Source: Sapria himalayana
Taxonomy: Eukaryota > Streptophyta > Magnoliopsida > Malpighiales > Rafflesiaceae
Assembly: GCA_029783825.1 (NCBI GenBank)
Contig: JAREIK010000708.1
Location: 1-64,000 of the forward strand
Reading direction: 5' to 3'
Length of the DNA: 64,000 nt
Shown piece by piece: positions 51,039 to 64,000 of the stretch. A program made the position numbers and the translations under genes. The notes under the pieces were generated by a model, which ran no database searches, was not told the DNA's origin, and was given only the letters and a program-made list of their open reading frames with translations. The stretch's first letter is position 1; every line of letters begins with the position of its first letter.

Positions 51039-54000
51039 GCATTTAGTGGTTTATAGGTTTTATTTAAAAAATAAAATAACAAAAAATTTAATATAATATT
51101 TGAAACTATAACAATTTTTAAATTTTTTTTTTAATGTGAATACTATATTTAGTTATGATAATCTTAATAATTATATATCATGTAATTTCAATATAAACAA
51201 TTATATTTATATATATTATAAAAATGATCATACAACATATTAATAAACTATAATTAATAAGATATATATTATTTAAAATATATTTGCAAAACCAAAAATG
51301 ATTCAAAATCAAAGTGAAATATTTTATTTAATATTAATTTTAAATTTTTAAATTTTTGTATCCATTTATAAGTTTATATATTTTTTGATGAAAAATAAAT
51401 TATTTAAATTATATTTATCTAACTATTAATTTATTTTTTAATTTATATTTCTATAAAAATAAACTAATAAATAATTAAAATGTATATATAAAATTATAAT
51501 GAATACTAATAAAAATGAGATTTATGATTTATTATTTAGGGTATACCTATTTAATGGTTTATGTTTATTGTGGTTTTGGGGTTAATAAGTTTATTGATTT
51601 ATATGTTTACACATTTAGGTTTTATTTATTGATTTATAGGTTTTGTTTAATCAATGAAATAACAAAAAATTTATTTTTATGAATTTTCGTGATTTTCAAT
51701 GGTTATAACCTTTGAAAATATAATAATTTTTTAATAGTTTGAAAATATGAATACAATACTTAGTTATAATAATCTTAATAATTTTTTTGATATAAATTCA
51801 ATATAAAAAATTTTAGTAATATATATTATTTTGTTAATCAACAAATAAATTAATAAACTATTATTAATAAGACAAATATTAATTAAAATATATTTGTAGA
51901 ACCCAAAATAATTCAAAATCAAAGTAAATTATATTACTAAATAAAATTTTGAAATTTTGTTTATTTTTATAAGCTTATATTTTTTTTATAAAAAATAATT
52001 TATTTAAATTATATATCTCTCACTCATTATTTATTTTGTAATTAATATTTCTATACAAATATACTAAAAAATAATTAAAATGAATATATAAAATTATAAT
52101 GAATACAAATAAAAATGAGATTTATTATTTATTATTTAGGTTATATAGGTTTAATGATTTAAAATGAATATTTAAAAATATAATAAATAGAAATAAAAAT
52201 GAGATTTATTATTTATTAAGTAGTATACAGCTGTTATAAGGTTTATGTATTTAGGGGTTTCGGGTTTTATGAGCTAATAATTTAAGTAAGTAAACATTTA
52301 GTGGTCCATAGGTTTTATTTAAAAAAGAAATAACAAAAAATTTATTATTTGTATTCTTTCTCATTTTTTAAGATTATAACCTTTGAAAATATAATAATTT
52401 TTAATTTTTTTTCAAAAGTGAATACAATATTTATTTATAATAATCCTAATAATTATATATCATATAAATTCAATATAAACAATTTTATTGATAGATATTC
52501 TAATAATTATCAAAAAATAAATTACAAATCAATTATTAATAAGATTGATATTACTTAAAATATAATATCAAAACCTAAAATGATTCAAAAGCAAAGCAAA
52601 ATATATTACTTAATAATAATTATTTGTTTTCAAATTTTTATTCTTTTTATAAGCTTATCAATTTTTTGATTAAAAATAATTTTTATAAATTATATTTTTA
52701 ACTTATAATTTATTTTATAATTAATACATATATATAAATAAAAAACGTAACAATTAAAATGAATTTTTTAAATTATAATGAAAACAAATAAAAATGAGAT
52801 TATTAATTATTATTTAGGGTATACCGGTTTAAAGGATTATCTATATAGGGGTATCGGGACTTTGTAGTTTAGTTATTTAAGTGTTTAGGCATTTAGTGAT
52901 TTATAGGTTTTATTTAAACAATGAAATAACAAAAAAATATATTTTTTTATTTTTTCACATGTTCAAAGTTTATAATCTATGAAAATATAAAAATTTTAAA
53001 AGTTATTTCAAAAGTGAAAAAAATATTTAGTTATAATAATTTTTAAATTTATATATCATATAAATTCAATATAAACATTTTTATTGATAAATATTCTAAT
53101 AATGATCAAAAAATAAATTAATAATCTATTATTAATAAGATAGATATCAATTAAAATATAATTACAAAACTTAAAATGATTTAGAAACAAAGCAAAATAT
53201 ATTACTATATAATATTTTTTGTTTTTAATCTTTTTATTCTATTTATTAAGTTTATCAATATTTTTTTGTTGTAAAATAATTTATATAAATTATATTTGTA
53301 TAACATATAATTTATTTTGTAATTAATTTTTAAATAAAAATAAACAAATAAATAATTAAAATGAATATTTAAAATTATAATTAAAAAAATAAAAATGAGA
53401 TTTATTATTTTTTATTTAGGATATACATGTTTAAAAATTTTATCTATTTAGAGTTTTCGAGATTTAGAAGTTATTGATTTAAGTATTTAGGCATTAAATA
53501 GTTTATCGGTTTTATTCAAACAATAAAATAACAAAAAATTTATTTTTGATATTTTTTCAAATTTTCAAAGGTTATAACATTTTAAAATATAATAATTTTA
53601 AAATTTTTTAAAAATGTGAATACAATATTTAGTAATAATAAATATTATAACTATATATAATATAAACTAAATATAAACAATTTTTTTGATAGATATTATA
53701 TCAATAATAAAAAAATAAATTAATAAACTATTATTAATATGATAGATATAAATTAAAATATAATTAAAAAACATAAAATGATTCAAAATCAAAGTAAAAT
53801 TTATTAAAAAATAATAATTTTTTTTCATTTTTGCATCATTTTATAAGATTATATGTTTTTTTGATGAAAAATATATTATTTAAATTATATTTGTATAACT
53901 CATAATTTATTTTGTAATTAATAATTCTATAAATTATTTAAATTATATATAAGATTTACTAGTTTAAATGTTTATGTATTTAGGGGCTTCGAGTCTTAGA

Positions 54001-57000
54001 AGTTTAGATATTTATGTATTTAGTCATTTAATGGTTTATAAGTTTTATTTTAACAATGATATAACAAAAAATCTATTTTTGTTATTTTTTCTCATTTTTG
54101 AAGGTTATAAACTTTGAAAATATAACAATTTTTAATTTTTTTTATATGTGAATACTATATTTAGTTATGAAAATCTTAATAATTATATGTCATGTAAAAT
54201 CAATATAAACAATTATATTGAAATATATTATATTAATGATCAAAAAATAAATTAATAAACTATTATTAATAAGATATATATTATTTTAAATATATTTACA
54301 AAACGTAAATTTATTCAAAATCAAAGTAAAATATATTACAAAATAATACTATCTTTGATGTTTTGCTTCTTTTTATAAGTTTATATTTTTTGTTATTAAA
54401 AGTAAATTATTTAAATTATATTTGTATTCCTCATAATTTATTTTTAATTTATAAATCTATAAAAATAAATTATAAATAATTAAAATGAATATTTAAAATT
54501 ATAATGAATACAAATAAAATAGAGATTTATTATTTATTATTCAGGATATACTAGTTTAATGGTTTAAGTATTTAGGTGTTTTGGGGTTTATTGATTTAAG
54601 TGTTTAGGCCTTTAGTGATTTATGGTATTTATTTAAAGAATAAAAAAATAAAAAATTTAATTTTTTGATTTTTTTTAATTTTTGAAGAATATAACCATTG
54701 AGATTATAATAATTTTTAATTTTTTTAAATGTGAATATAATATTCAGAAATAATAATCTTAATAATTATATATAATGTAAAGTGAATATAAATAATTTTA
54801 TTATTAGATATTATAATAATGATAAATAAAAAATTAATAAACTATTATTAATAAGAATGATATAAATTAAAATATAATTGCAAAATCTAAAATGATTCAA
54901 AATAAAAATAAAATATATTACTAAATAATAAATTTTTGTTTTTAAAATTTTGCCTCTTTTTATAATGATATATATATTTTTTGATGAAAAATAAATTATT
55001 TAAATTAGATCTGTCTCACTAATAATTTATTTTGTAATTAATATTTTTATAAAAATAAACTGATAAATAATTAAAATAAAAATTTAAAAATATACTTAAT
55101 AAAAATTAAATTGAGATTTATGATTTTTTATTGATGTACACCTCTCTAATAGTTTAAGTATTTAAAGGTTTAGTTATTTAGGAATTTTGCAATTTATGTT
55201 TTTTGGCATTTAATGGTTTATAGGTTTTATTTAAAATATAAAATAACCAAAAAAATTTGTAATTTTTTCTCATTTTCATAGGTTATAACCTTTGAAAATA
55301 TAATAATATTTAAAATTTTTTGAAATGTCAATACAATATTTAGTTATAATAATTTTAATTATTATATATCATATAAATTCAATATAAACAATTTTATTGA
55401 TAGATAATATAATAATGATGAAATTTAAATTAATAAACTATTAATAAAAAGATTGATATTAATTAAAAAATATTTACAAAACCCAAATTGATTCAAAATT
55501 AAAGTAAAATATATTACTGGATAATAATTTGTATTTTTTAAATTTTTACTTCTTTATAAGCATATATATTTTTTGATTAAAAATAAATTAATTAAAATAT
55601 ATATGTCGCTCTCATAATTTAATTTGTAATAAATATTTCTATAAAAATAAACTATTAAATAATTGAAATGAATATTTAAAATTATATTAAATAGAAATAA
55701 AAATTAGATTTATTAATTATTAAGTAGTATATAGCGGTTTAAAGGTTTATGTATTTAGAGATTATGAGTTTTAAGAGTTTACTAATTTAACTGTGTATGC
55801 ATTTAGTGGTTTATAGGTTTTATTAAAAAAATAAAATAATAAATTTTTTTTTATTATTTTTTGATATTTTCAATGGTTATAACCGTTGAAAATATAATAA
55901 TTTTTAAATTTTTTTCAAAAGTGAATACAATATTCAGTTATAATAATCATTATATTTATATATCATATAAATTCAATATAAACATTTTTATTCATAAATA
56001 TTCTAATAATGATGAAAAAATAACTTAATAATCTATTATTAATATGATAGATATCAATTAAAATAGAATTACAAAACCTAAAATGATTCAGAAGCATAAG
56101 AAAATGTATTACTATATAATAATTTTTTGTTTTGAATTTTTTGTTATTTTAAAAAGTTTATCTACATTTTTTTGATTAAAAATAATTTACATAAATTATA
56201 TTTGTCTAACTCAGTTTATTTTTTAATTAATATTTATATAAAAATAAAAAAATAATAATTAAAATGAATATTAAAAATTATAATGAAAAAAATGAGATTA
56301 TTATTTATTATTTAGGGTATACTGGTTTAATTTAAGTTATATCTGTCTCACTAATAATTTATTTTGTAATTAATATTTCTATAAAAATAAACTGATAAAT
56401 AATTAAAAAAAAATTTAAAATTATACTGAATAAAAATTAAAATGTGATTTATGTTTTATTATTAATGTATACTAGTTTAATGGCTTAAGTAATTTGATGT
56501 TTTTTCATTTAAGAGTTTAGCAATTTATGTTTTTATGCATTTAGTGATTTATAGGTTTTATTTAAACAATAAAATAACAAAAAAAAATATTAATTTTTTG
56601 ACATTTTTAAAAGTTATATAACCTTTGAAAAATTACTAATATTTAAAATTTTTTGAAATTTGAATACAATATTTAGTTATAATTATTTTAATAATTCTAT
56701 ATCTTATAAAATAAATATAAAGAATTTTATTGATAGATATTATAATAATAATCAAAAATTAAATTAATAAACTATTTATAATAAGATAGATATTAATTAA
56801 AAAATATTTACAAAACCCAAATTAATTAAAAAATAAAGTAAAATATATTAGTTGATATTAACTATTAATTTTTAATAATACTTCTTTTATACTTCTTTTA
56901 AAAGAGTATATGTATTTTTTGATTAAAAATAAATTATTTAAATTATATGTGTCGCACTCATAATTTATTTTGTAATAAAAATTAATCTAAAAATAAACTA

Positions 57001-60000
57001 ATAAATAATTAAAATGAATATTTAAAATAATAATAAATTAAAATAAAAATTAAATTTATTAATTTTTAAGTAGTATATAGCGGTTTAATGGTTTATGTAT
57101 TTAGGTATTACGGGGTTTAAAAGTTTACTGATATAACTGTGTATGCATTTAGTGGTTTATAAGTTTTATTTAAAAAATAAAATAACATAATTTTTTTTTT
57201 ATTATTTTTTCATATTTCCATAGGTTATAACCTTTGAAATATAATAATTTTTAAATTTTTTTTCAAAAGTGAATTCAATATTTAGTTATAATAATCATTA
57301 TATTTATATATCATATAAATTCAATATAAATAATTTTATTGATAAATATTCTAATTATGATCAAAAAATAAATTAATAAAAAATTATTAATAAGATAGAT
57401 ATCAATTAAAATATAATTACATAACCTAAAATGATTCAGAAGGAGAGCAAAATATATTACTATATAATAAATTTTAGTTTTTAAATTTTTTATTCTTTTT
57501 ATAAGTTTATCTATATTTTTCGATGAAAAATAATTTATATAAATTATATTTGTCAAACTCATAATTTATTTTGTAATTAATATTTATATAATAATAAACG
57601 AAAAGAATAATTAAAATGAATATTTTAAATTATAATAAAAATAATAATATTGAGATTTAATATTTATTATTTAGGGTATACTAGTTTAAAAATATTATCT
57701 TTTTAGGATTTTAGAGATTTAGGAATTATTGATTTATGTTTTTAGGCATTTTATTGGTTTATAGGATTTATTTAAACAATGAAATAACAAAAAAAAATTA
57801 TTTTGATACTTTCTCACATTTTCAAAGATTATAACCTTTGTAAATATAATAATTTTAAAATTTTTTTAAAAAGTAAATACCATATTTTGTAATAATTATC
57901 ATTATAATTATATATAATATAAACAAAATATAAAGAATTTTATAGATAGATATTAAATCAATTATCAAAAAATAAATTAATATGTTATTATTAATATGAT
58001 AGATATAAATTAAAATAAAATTGTAAAACATAAAATTATTCAAAATCAAAGTAAAATTTATTACTAAATAATAATTTTTGTTTTTTAGTTTTTGTTTCTT
58101 TTTATATTCTTATATATTTTTTTTAATGAAAAATAAATTATTTAAATTAAATATGTATCCCTCATAATTTATTTTGTAATTAATATTTTATTAAATTATT
58201 TAAATTATAATTAAGGTTTACGAGTTTAAAGGTTTATGTGTTAAAGAGGTTAGAGAATTAAGTGTTTAGGGATTTAGTAGTTTATAATTTTTATTTAAAC
58301 AATGATATAACATAAAATTTATTTTTTTTTCTAATTTTTGAAGGTTATATCCGTTGAAAATATAATAATTTTTAAATTTTTTTCAAATGTAAATATAATA
58401 TTTAGTTATAATAATCTTAATAATTATAAGACATTTAAATTGAATATAAGTAATTTTATTGATATATATTATAAAACTAATCAAATAATAAATTAATAAA
58501 CTTTTATTAATAAGTTTGATAGCAATTAAAATATAATTGCAAAATCTATATATAATGATTCAAAATCAAAGTAAAATATATTACTAAATAATACTTTTTT
58601 ATTTTTAAATTTTTACTTCTTTTTATAAGCTTATATTTTTATTTGATTAAAAATAAATTATTAATATTATATTTGTCTAACTCATTATTTATTTTGTAAT
58701 TAATATTTCTATAAAAAATAAACTAATAAATAATTAAAATGAATATTTAAAATTATAATGAATACAAATCAAAATGAGATTTATGATTTATTATATGTGG
58801 TATACTGGTTTAATGGTTTGATTATTTTGGAGTTTTGTCGTTTAAAAGTTTATCAATTTATGTATTTAGGCATTTAGTGGTTTATAGGTTTTATTTATAT
58901 AATAAAAATTTTAAATTTTTTTTTTAGATTTTTTCTGATTTTCAAAGGTTATAAACATTGAAAATAAATTAATATTTGAAATTTTTTGAAATATGAAAAC
59001 TATGTATAATTATATTAATCTTACTAATTATATATCATATAAATTCAATATAAACAATTTTAATAATAGATATTATAATAATGATCAAAAATAAAATTAA
59101 TAAACTATTATTAATAATATAAATAATAATTATATTATATTTACATAACACAATGAATCAAAATCAAATCAAAATATATTACTAAATAATAATATTTAGA
59201 TGAAAAATATATTACTATATAAAAATGATTCAGAAGAAAGCAAAATATATTACTATATAATAATTTCTTGTATTGAATTTTTTTTTCTTTTAAAATAAAT
59301 TATTTTCCATTTTAATGGAAAATAATTTATATAAATTATATTTATCTAACTAGTAATTTATTTTGTAATTAATATTTATATAAAAATAAATAGATAAATA
59401 ATTAAAATGAATATTTAAAATTATAATGAAAAAAATAATATTGAGGTTTATTATTTATTATTTAGGGTTACTGGTTTAAAAGGATTATTATTTATTATTT
59501 ATGGTTTTAGAGATTTAGGAGTTGTTGATTTAAGTGTTTAAGCATTTAGTGGTTTATAGGTTTTATTTAAACAATGAAATATTAAAAAATTTATTTTTTT
59601 TATTTTTTCACATTTTCAAAGGTTATAACTTTGAAAATATAATAATTTTAAAATTTTTTTCAAAAGTGAATTCAATATTTAGTTATAATAATCATTATAT
59701 TTATATATCATATAAATTAAATATAAATAATTTTATTGATAAATATTCTAATAATGATCAAAAAATAAATTAATAATCTATTATTAATAAGATAGATATC
59801 AATTAAAATATAATTACAAAACCAATAATGATTCTGAAGCAAAGCAAATTATTTTATTATATAATAATTTTTAGATTTTAATTTTTTTTTCTTTTAATAA
59901 GTTTATCTATATTTTTTTTGATGAAAAATAATTTATATAAATTATAATTGTCTAACTCATAATTTATTTTGTAATTAATATTTATATAAAAATAAACAAA

Positions 60001-63000
60001 TAAATAATTAAAATGAATATTTAAAATTATAATGAAAAAAATAAAAATGGATTTATTGTTTATTATTTAGGATATATCTAATTACAGAAATTATCTATTT
60101 TGGGTTTTCGAGATTTAGAAGTTATTCATTTAAGTATTTATGCAATTAGTGGTTTATAGGTTTTATTTAAATAATGAAATAACAAATGAATTATTTTTGA
60201 TATTTTTTCCAATTTTCAAAGATTAAAACTTATGAAAATATAATAATTTTAAGATTTTTTAAAAATGTGAATACAATATTTAGTAATAAAAATTAATATA
60301 CCACTATATAATATAAACTAAATATAAACAATTTTATTGATAGATATTATATCAATTATCAAAAAATAAATTAATAAACTATTATTAATATGTTAAAATA
60401 TATAAATTAAAATTTAATTACAAAAACTAAAATGATTAAAAATCGAAGTAAATTTATTACTAAATAATAATTTTTGTTTTTTAGTTTTTGCCTCATTTTA
60501 TAAGATTATTTATTTTTTTGATAAAAAATAAATTATTTAAATTATATTTGTATCACTCATAATTTATTCTGTAATTAATATTTCAATAAATTATCTAAAT
60601 TATATTTAAAGTTTACGAGTTTAAAGGTTTAAATATTTAGGGGCTTCGGGGTTAAGGAGCTTAGAGATTTATGTGTTTAGGTATATATTTGTTTATAAGT
60701 TTTATTTAAACAATGATATAACAAAAAATTTATTTTTTTGTTATTTTTTCTCATTATAGAAGGTTATATCCTTTAAAAATATAACAATTTTTAAATTTTT
60801 TTAAATGTGAATACTATATTTACTTATGATAAAAATAACAATTATATATCATATAAATTCAATATAAATAATTATATTGATAGATATTATATGAATGATC
60901 AAAAAATTAATTAATAATCTATTATATATAAGATAAATATTATTTAAAATATATTTGCAAAACCTAAATTTATTCAAAATCAAAGTAAAATAAATTACTA
61001 AATAATAATGTTTTTGAGGTTTTGATTCTTTTTATAACTTTATATTTTTTGTTTTTAATTGTATATTATTCAAATTATCTTTGTCTTCCTTATAATATAT
61101 TTTGTAATTTATAATTCTATAAAAGTAAATTAAAAAATAATTAAAATGAATATTTAAAATTATAATGAATACAAATAAAAGTGGGATTTATTATTTATTA
61201 TTCAGGATATACAGTTTTAATAGTTTAGGTATTTAGGTGTTTTGGGGTTTAGTGATTTAAGTGTTTATGCCTTTAGTGATTTATAGTTTTTATTTAAAGA
61301 ATGAAAAAACAAAAAATTTAATTTTTTGTTTTTTTTTAATTTTTGATGGTTATAATCTTTTAAAATATAATTATTTTTAATTTTTTTTAAATGTCAATAT
61401 AATATTTATTTATGATAATCTTAATAATTATATATAATGTAAACTCAATATAAATAATTTTATTAATAGATATTATAATAATGATCAAATTATAAGTAAT
61501 AAACTATTATTAAAAAGAATGATATAAATTAAATTATAAATGCAAAATCTAAAATGATACAAAATCAAAATAAAATATTTTACTAAATAATAAATTTTTG
61601 TTTTTAAAATTGTGCCTATTTTTATAAGGTTATATTTTTTATGATGAAATATAAAATATTTAAATTATATCTATCTCACTAATAATTTATTTTGTAATTA
61701 ATATTTCTATAAAAATAAACTGATAAATAATTAAAATAAAAATTTAAAATTATACTGAATAAAAATTAAAATGAGATTTATGATTTATTATTAATGTATA
61801 CCAGTTTAATGCTTTTGAGATTTAAAATTTTCTGAAATGTGAATACAATGTTAAGTTATAATATTATTAATAATCATACATCATATAAATTCAATATAAA
61901 CAATTTTATTGATAGTTATTATAATAATGATCAAAAATTAAATTAATAAATTATTATTAATAAGATAGATATTAATTAAAAAATATTTACAAAACCTAAA
62001 TTGATTCAAAATTAAAGTAAAATATATTATTGAATAATAATTTTTAATTTTTAAAATTTTCTTCTTTTATAAGCATATATATATTTTTTGATTTAAAATA
62101 AATTATTTAAATTATATTTGTCTTACTCATAATTGATTCCATCATAAATATTTCGATAAAAATAAACTAATAAATAATTAAATGAATATTTAAAATTATA
62201 ATAAATAGAAATAAAAATTAGATTTATTTATTATTATGTATTATAAAGTGGTTTAATGGTTTATGTATTTAGGTATTACGAAATTTAGGAGTATACTGAT
62301 TTAATTGTGTATGCAAAGAGTGGTTTATAGGTTTTTTTTTAAATAATAAAATAACAAAAAGTGCATTTTTATTATTTTTTGCTATTTTTAAAATATAATA
62401 ATTTTTAAATTTTTTTCAAATGCGAAATCAAAATTTAGTTATAATAATCATTAAATTTATATATCATATAAATTCATTGTAAACAATTTTAGTGATTAAT
62501 ATTCTAATAATGATCAAAAAATAAATTAATAATCTATCAATAATAAGATAGATATCTATTAAAATATAATTATAAAACATAAAATGATTCATAAGCAAAC
62601 CAAAATATATTACTATATAATAAGTTTTTGTTTTGTAATTTTTTTTATTTTAAAAAGTTTATCTATATTTTTTTGATTAAAAATAATTTATATAACTTAT
62701 ATTTGTGTAACTCATAATTTATTTTGTAATTAATATTTATATAAAAATAAATAAATAAATAATCAAAATGAATATTTAAAATTATAATGAAGAAAATAAA
62801 AAAATAAAAAAGAGTTTATTATTTATTATTGAGGATATACATGTTTAAAAAATTTATCTATTTAGGGTTTTCGAGATTTAGAAGTTATTGATTTAAGTAT
62901 TTAGAAATTTAATGGTTTATAGCTTTTAGTTAAACAATGAAATAACAAAATATTTATTTTTGATATTTTTTCAAATTTTAAAATGTCATTACGTTTGAAA

Positions 63001-64000
63001 ATATAATAATTTTAAATTTTTTTAAAAATGTGAATACAAAATTTCATAATAACATTTATTATCACTATATATAATATAAACTAAATATAAACAATTTTAT
63101 TGATAATATTATATCAATTATCAAAAAATAAATTAATAAACAATTTTTAATATGATAGATATAACGAATAATATAATTAAAAAACCTAAAATGATTCAAA
63201 ATCAAAGTAAAATTTATTACTATATAATAATTTTTTTTTAGTTTTTACATCATTTTATAAGCTTATATATTTTTTTGTTAAAAATATATTATTTAAATTA
63301 TATTTGTCACTCATAATTTATTTTGTAATTAAAATTTCTATAAATTATTTAAATTCTATTTAACGTTTACGAGTTTAAAGGTTTAGGTATTTAGGGGCTT
63401 AGGGGTTTAAGAGTTTAGAGATTTGTTTATTTAGGCATTTAATGGTTTATAAGTTTTATTTTAACAATGATATAATAAAAAAATTATTTTTGTTATTTTT
63501 TCTCATTTTTGATGGTTATAAGATAGATATTTTTTAATATATATTTGCAAAACGTAAAATTATTCTAAATCAAAGTAAAATATAATACTAAATTATATTT
63601 TTTTTGATGTTGTGCTTATTTTTATAAGTTTATATTTTTTGTTATCAAAAGTAACTAATGTAAATTTATATGGTCTTTCCACCACTAATTTATCTTTTAA
63701 TTTAATTTTCTAAAGATAAACTAATAAATAATTAAAACGACTATTTAAATATACATGAATACAAATAAAATTGAGATTTATTATTTATATTCAGGATCTA
63801 CTAGTTTAATGGTCTAAGTATTATGGTGTTTGGGGTTAATGATTTAAGTGATTAGGACTTAGTGATTTATAGTTTTTATTTAAGAATGAAAAATAAAAAA
63901 TAAATTTTTTTGATTTTTTTATTTTTGAAGGTTATAAACTTTAAAATATAATAATTTTTAATTTTTTTTAAATGTTAATATAAATTTAGTGATAATATTC
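51039..64000 (+). repeat. Satellite array, plus strand, segment 6
   Basis: Begins with the right target duplication. After about 50 bp of B monomer the text switches at about 51089 into the middle of a G body, an exchange junction. Approximate order: H 51540, I fused to K 52145, K 52215, L 52815, C 53420, D 53945, E 54545, A 55140, B 55735, link 56315, A 56465, B 57075, C 57675, short D joined to an I body 58210, J 58800, a fusion to a B body at about 59195, L-like 59480, C 60065, D 60605, E 61205, A with an internal deletion 61800, B 62230, C 62835, D with a deletion at about 63520, E 63790 to the edge. Minus-strand open frames at 57311 and 57855, and plus-strand ones at 52349 and 59534, are monomer sequence. 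Confidence 0.92.
53945..58209 (+). repeat. Short higher-order arrangement D-E-A-B-link-A-B-C
   Basis: A block of about 4.26 kb in which E is followed directly by A instead of F. The first part of the same order is seen at 44210-47410 and 17530-20727, where the second B contains the hAT element. Here the second B (about 57075) is uninterrupted and reads ATGCATTTAGTGG at 57144-57156, which is an empty version of the hAT target. Confidence 0.7.

Overview
The window looks like plant nuclear heterochromatin. Almost all of it is one very A+T-rich satellite (roughly 85% A+T by eye). Full-length monomers are close to 600 bp, and I count about 90-100 full or partial monomers. I see no intact protein-coding gene, rRNA or tRNA. 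A flowering plant is suggested by an Ac-type hAT transposase relic (BED finger, TTDTW, DNASND-like and NWW motifs, dimerisation tail, GT-AG intron) and by two plant-style solo LTRs. The species cannot be named from this sequence.

Layout: 1-2508 is satellite on the minus strand. 2509-2650 is a spacer at an inversion breakpoint. From 2651 to 64000 the satellite runs on the plus strand. It is interrupted by a 2.36 kb non-satellite insert (10278-12640), a solo LTR (15336-15912), a dead hAT element (20728-24418), a second solo LTR of the same family (41511-42089) and a second copy of the hAT (47411-51038).

The monomers are not interchangeable. By eye they fall into about 12 subtypes, called A-L here, that recur in a fixed order and form a higher-order repeat (HOR) of about 7.0 kb. 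It is complete at 34197-41183 and nearly complete at 2729-8953. A shorter order (D-E-A-B-link-A-B-C, about 4.3 kb) is seen from 53945, and its first part recurs at 44210 and 17530. Each monomer carries a strand-biased block of degenerate TTTAGGG-like heptamers. About 80-100 bp further on is a dyad whose best copies read CAAAGGTTATAACCTTTG within a perfect 28-bp palindrome. Shared deletion junctions serve as lineage marks.

The two hAT copies occupy the same base of the same monomer subtype, with matching 8-bp target duplications and several shared inactivating changes. They are best read as one insertion, already dead, that was later copied with its satellite flanks over about 26.7 kb. The solo LTRs lie at different monomer positions with different target duplications, so they are independent insertions. 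The window therefore records array evolution: inversion, HOR turnover, segmental duplication and repeated TE entry. Subtype letters and monomer starts are visual assignments, good to about 10-20 bp.
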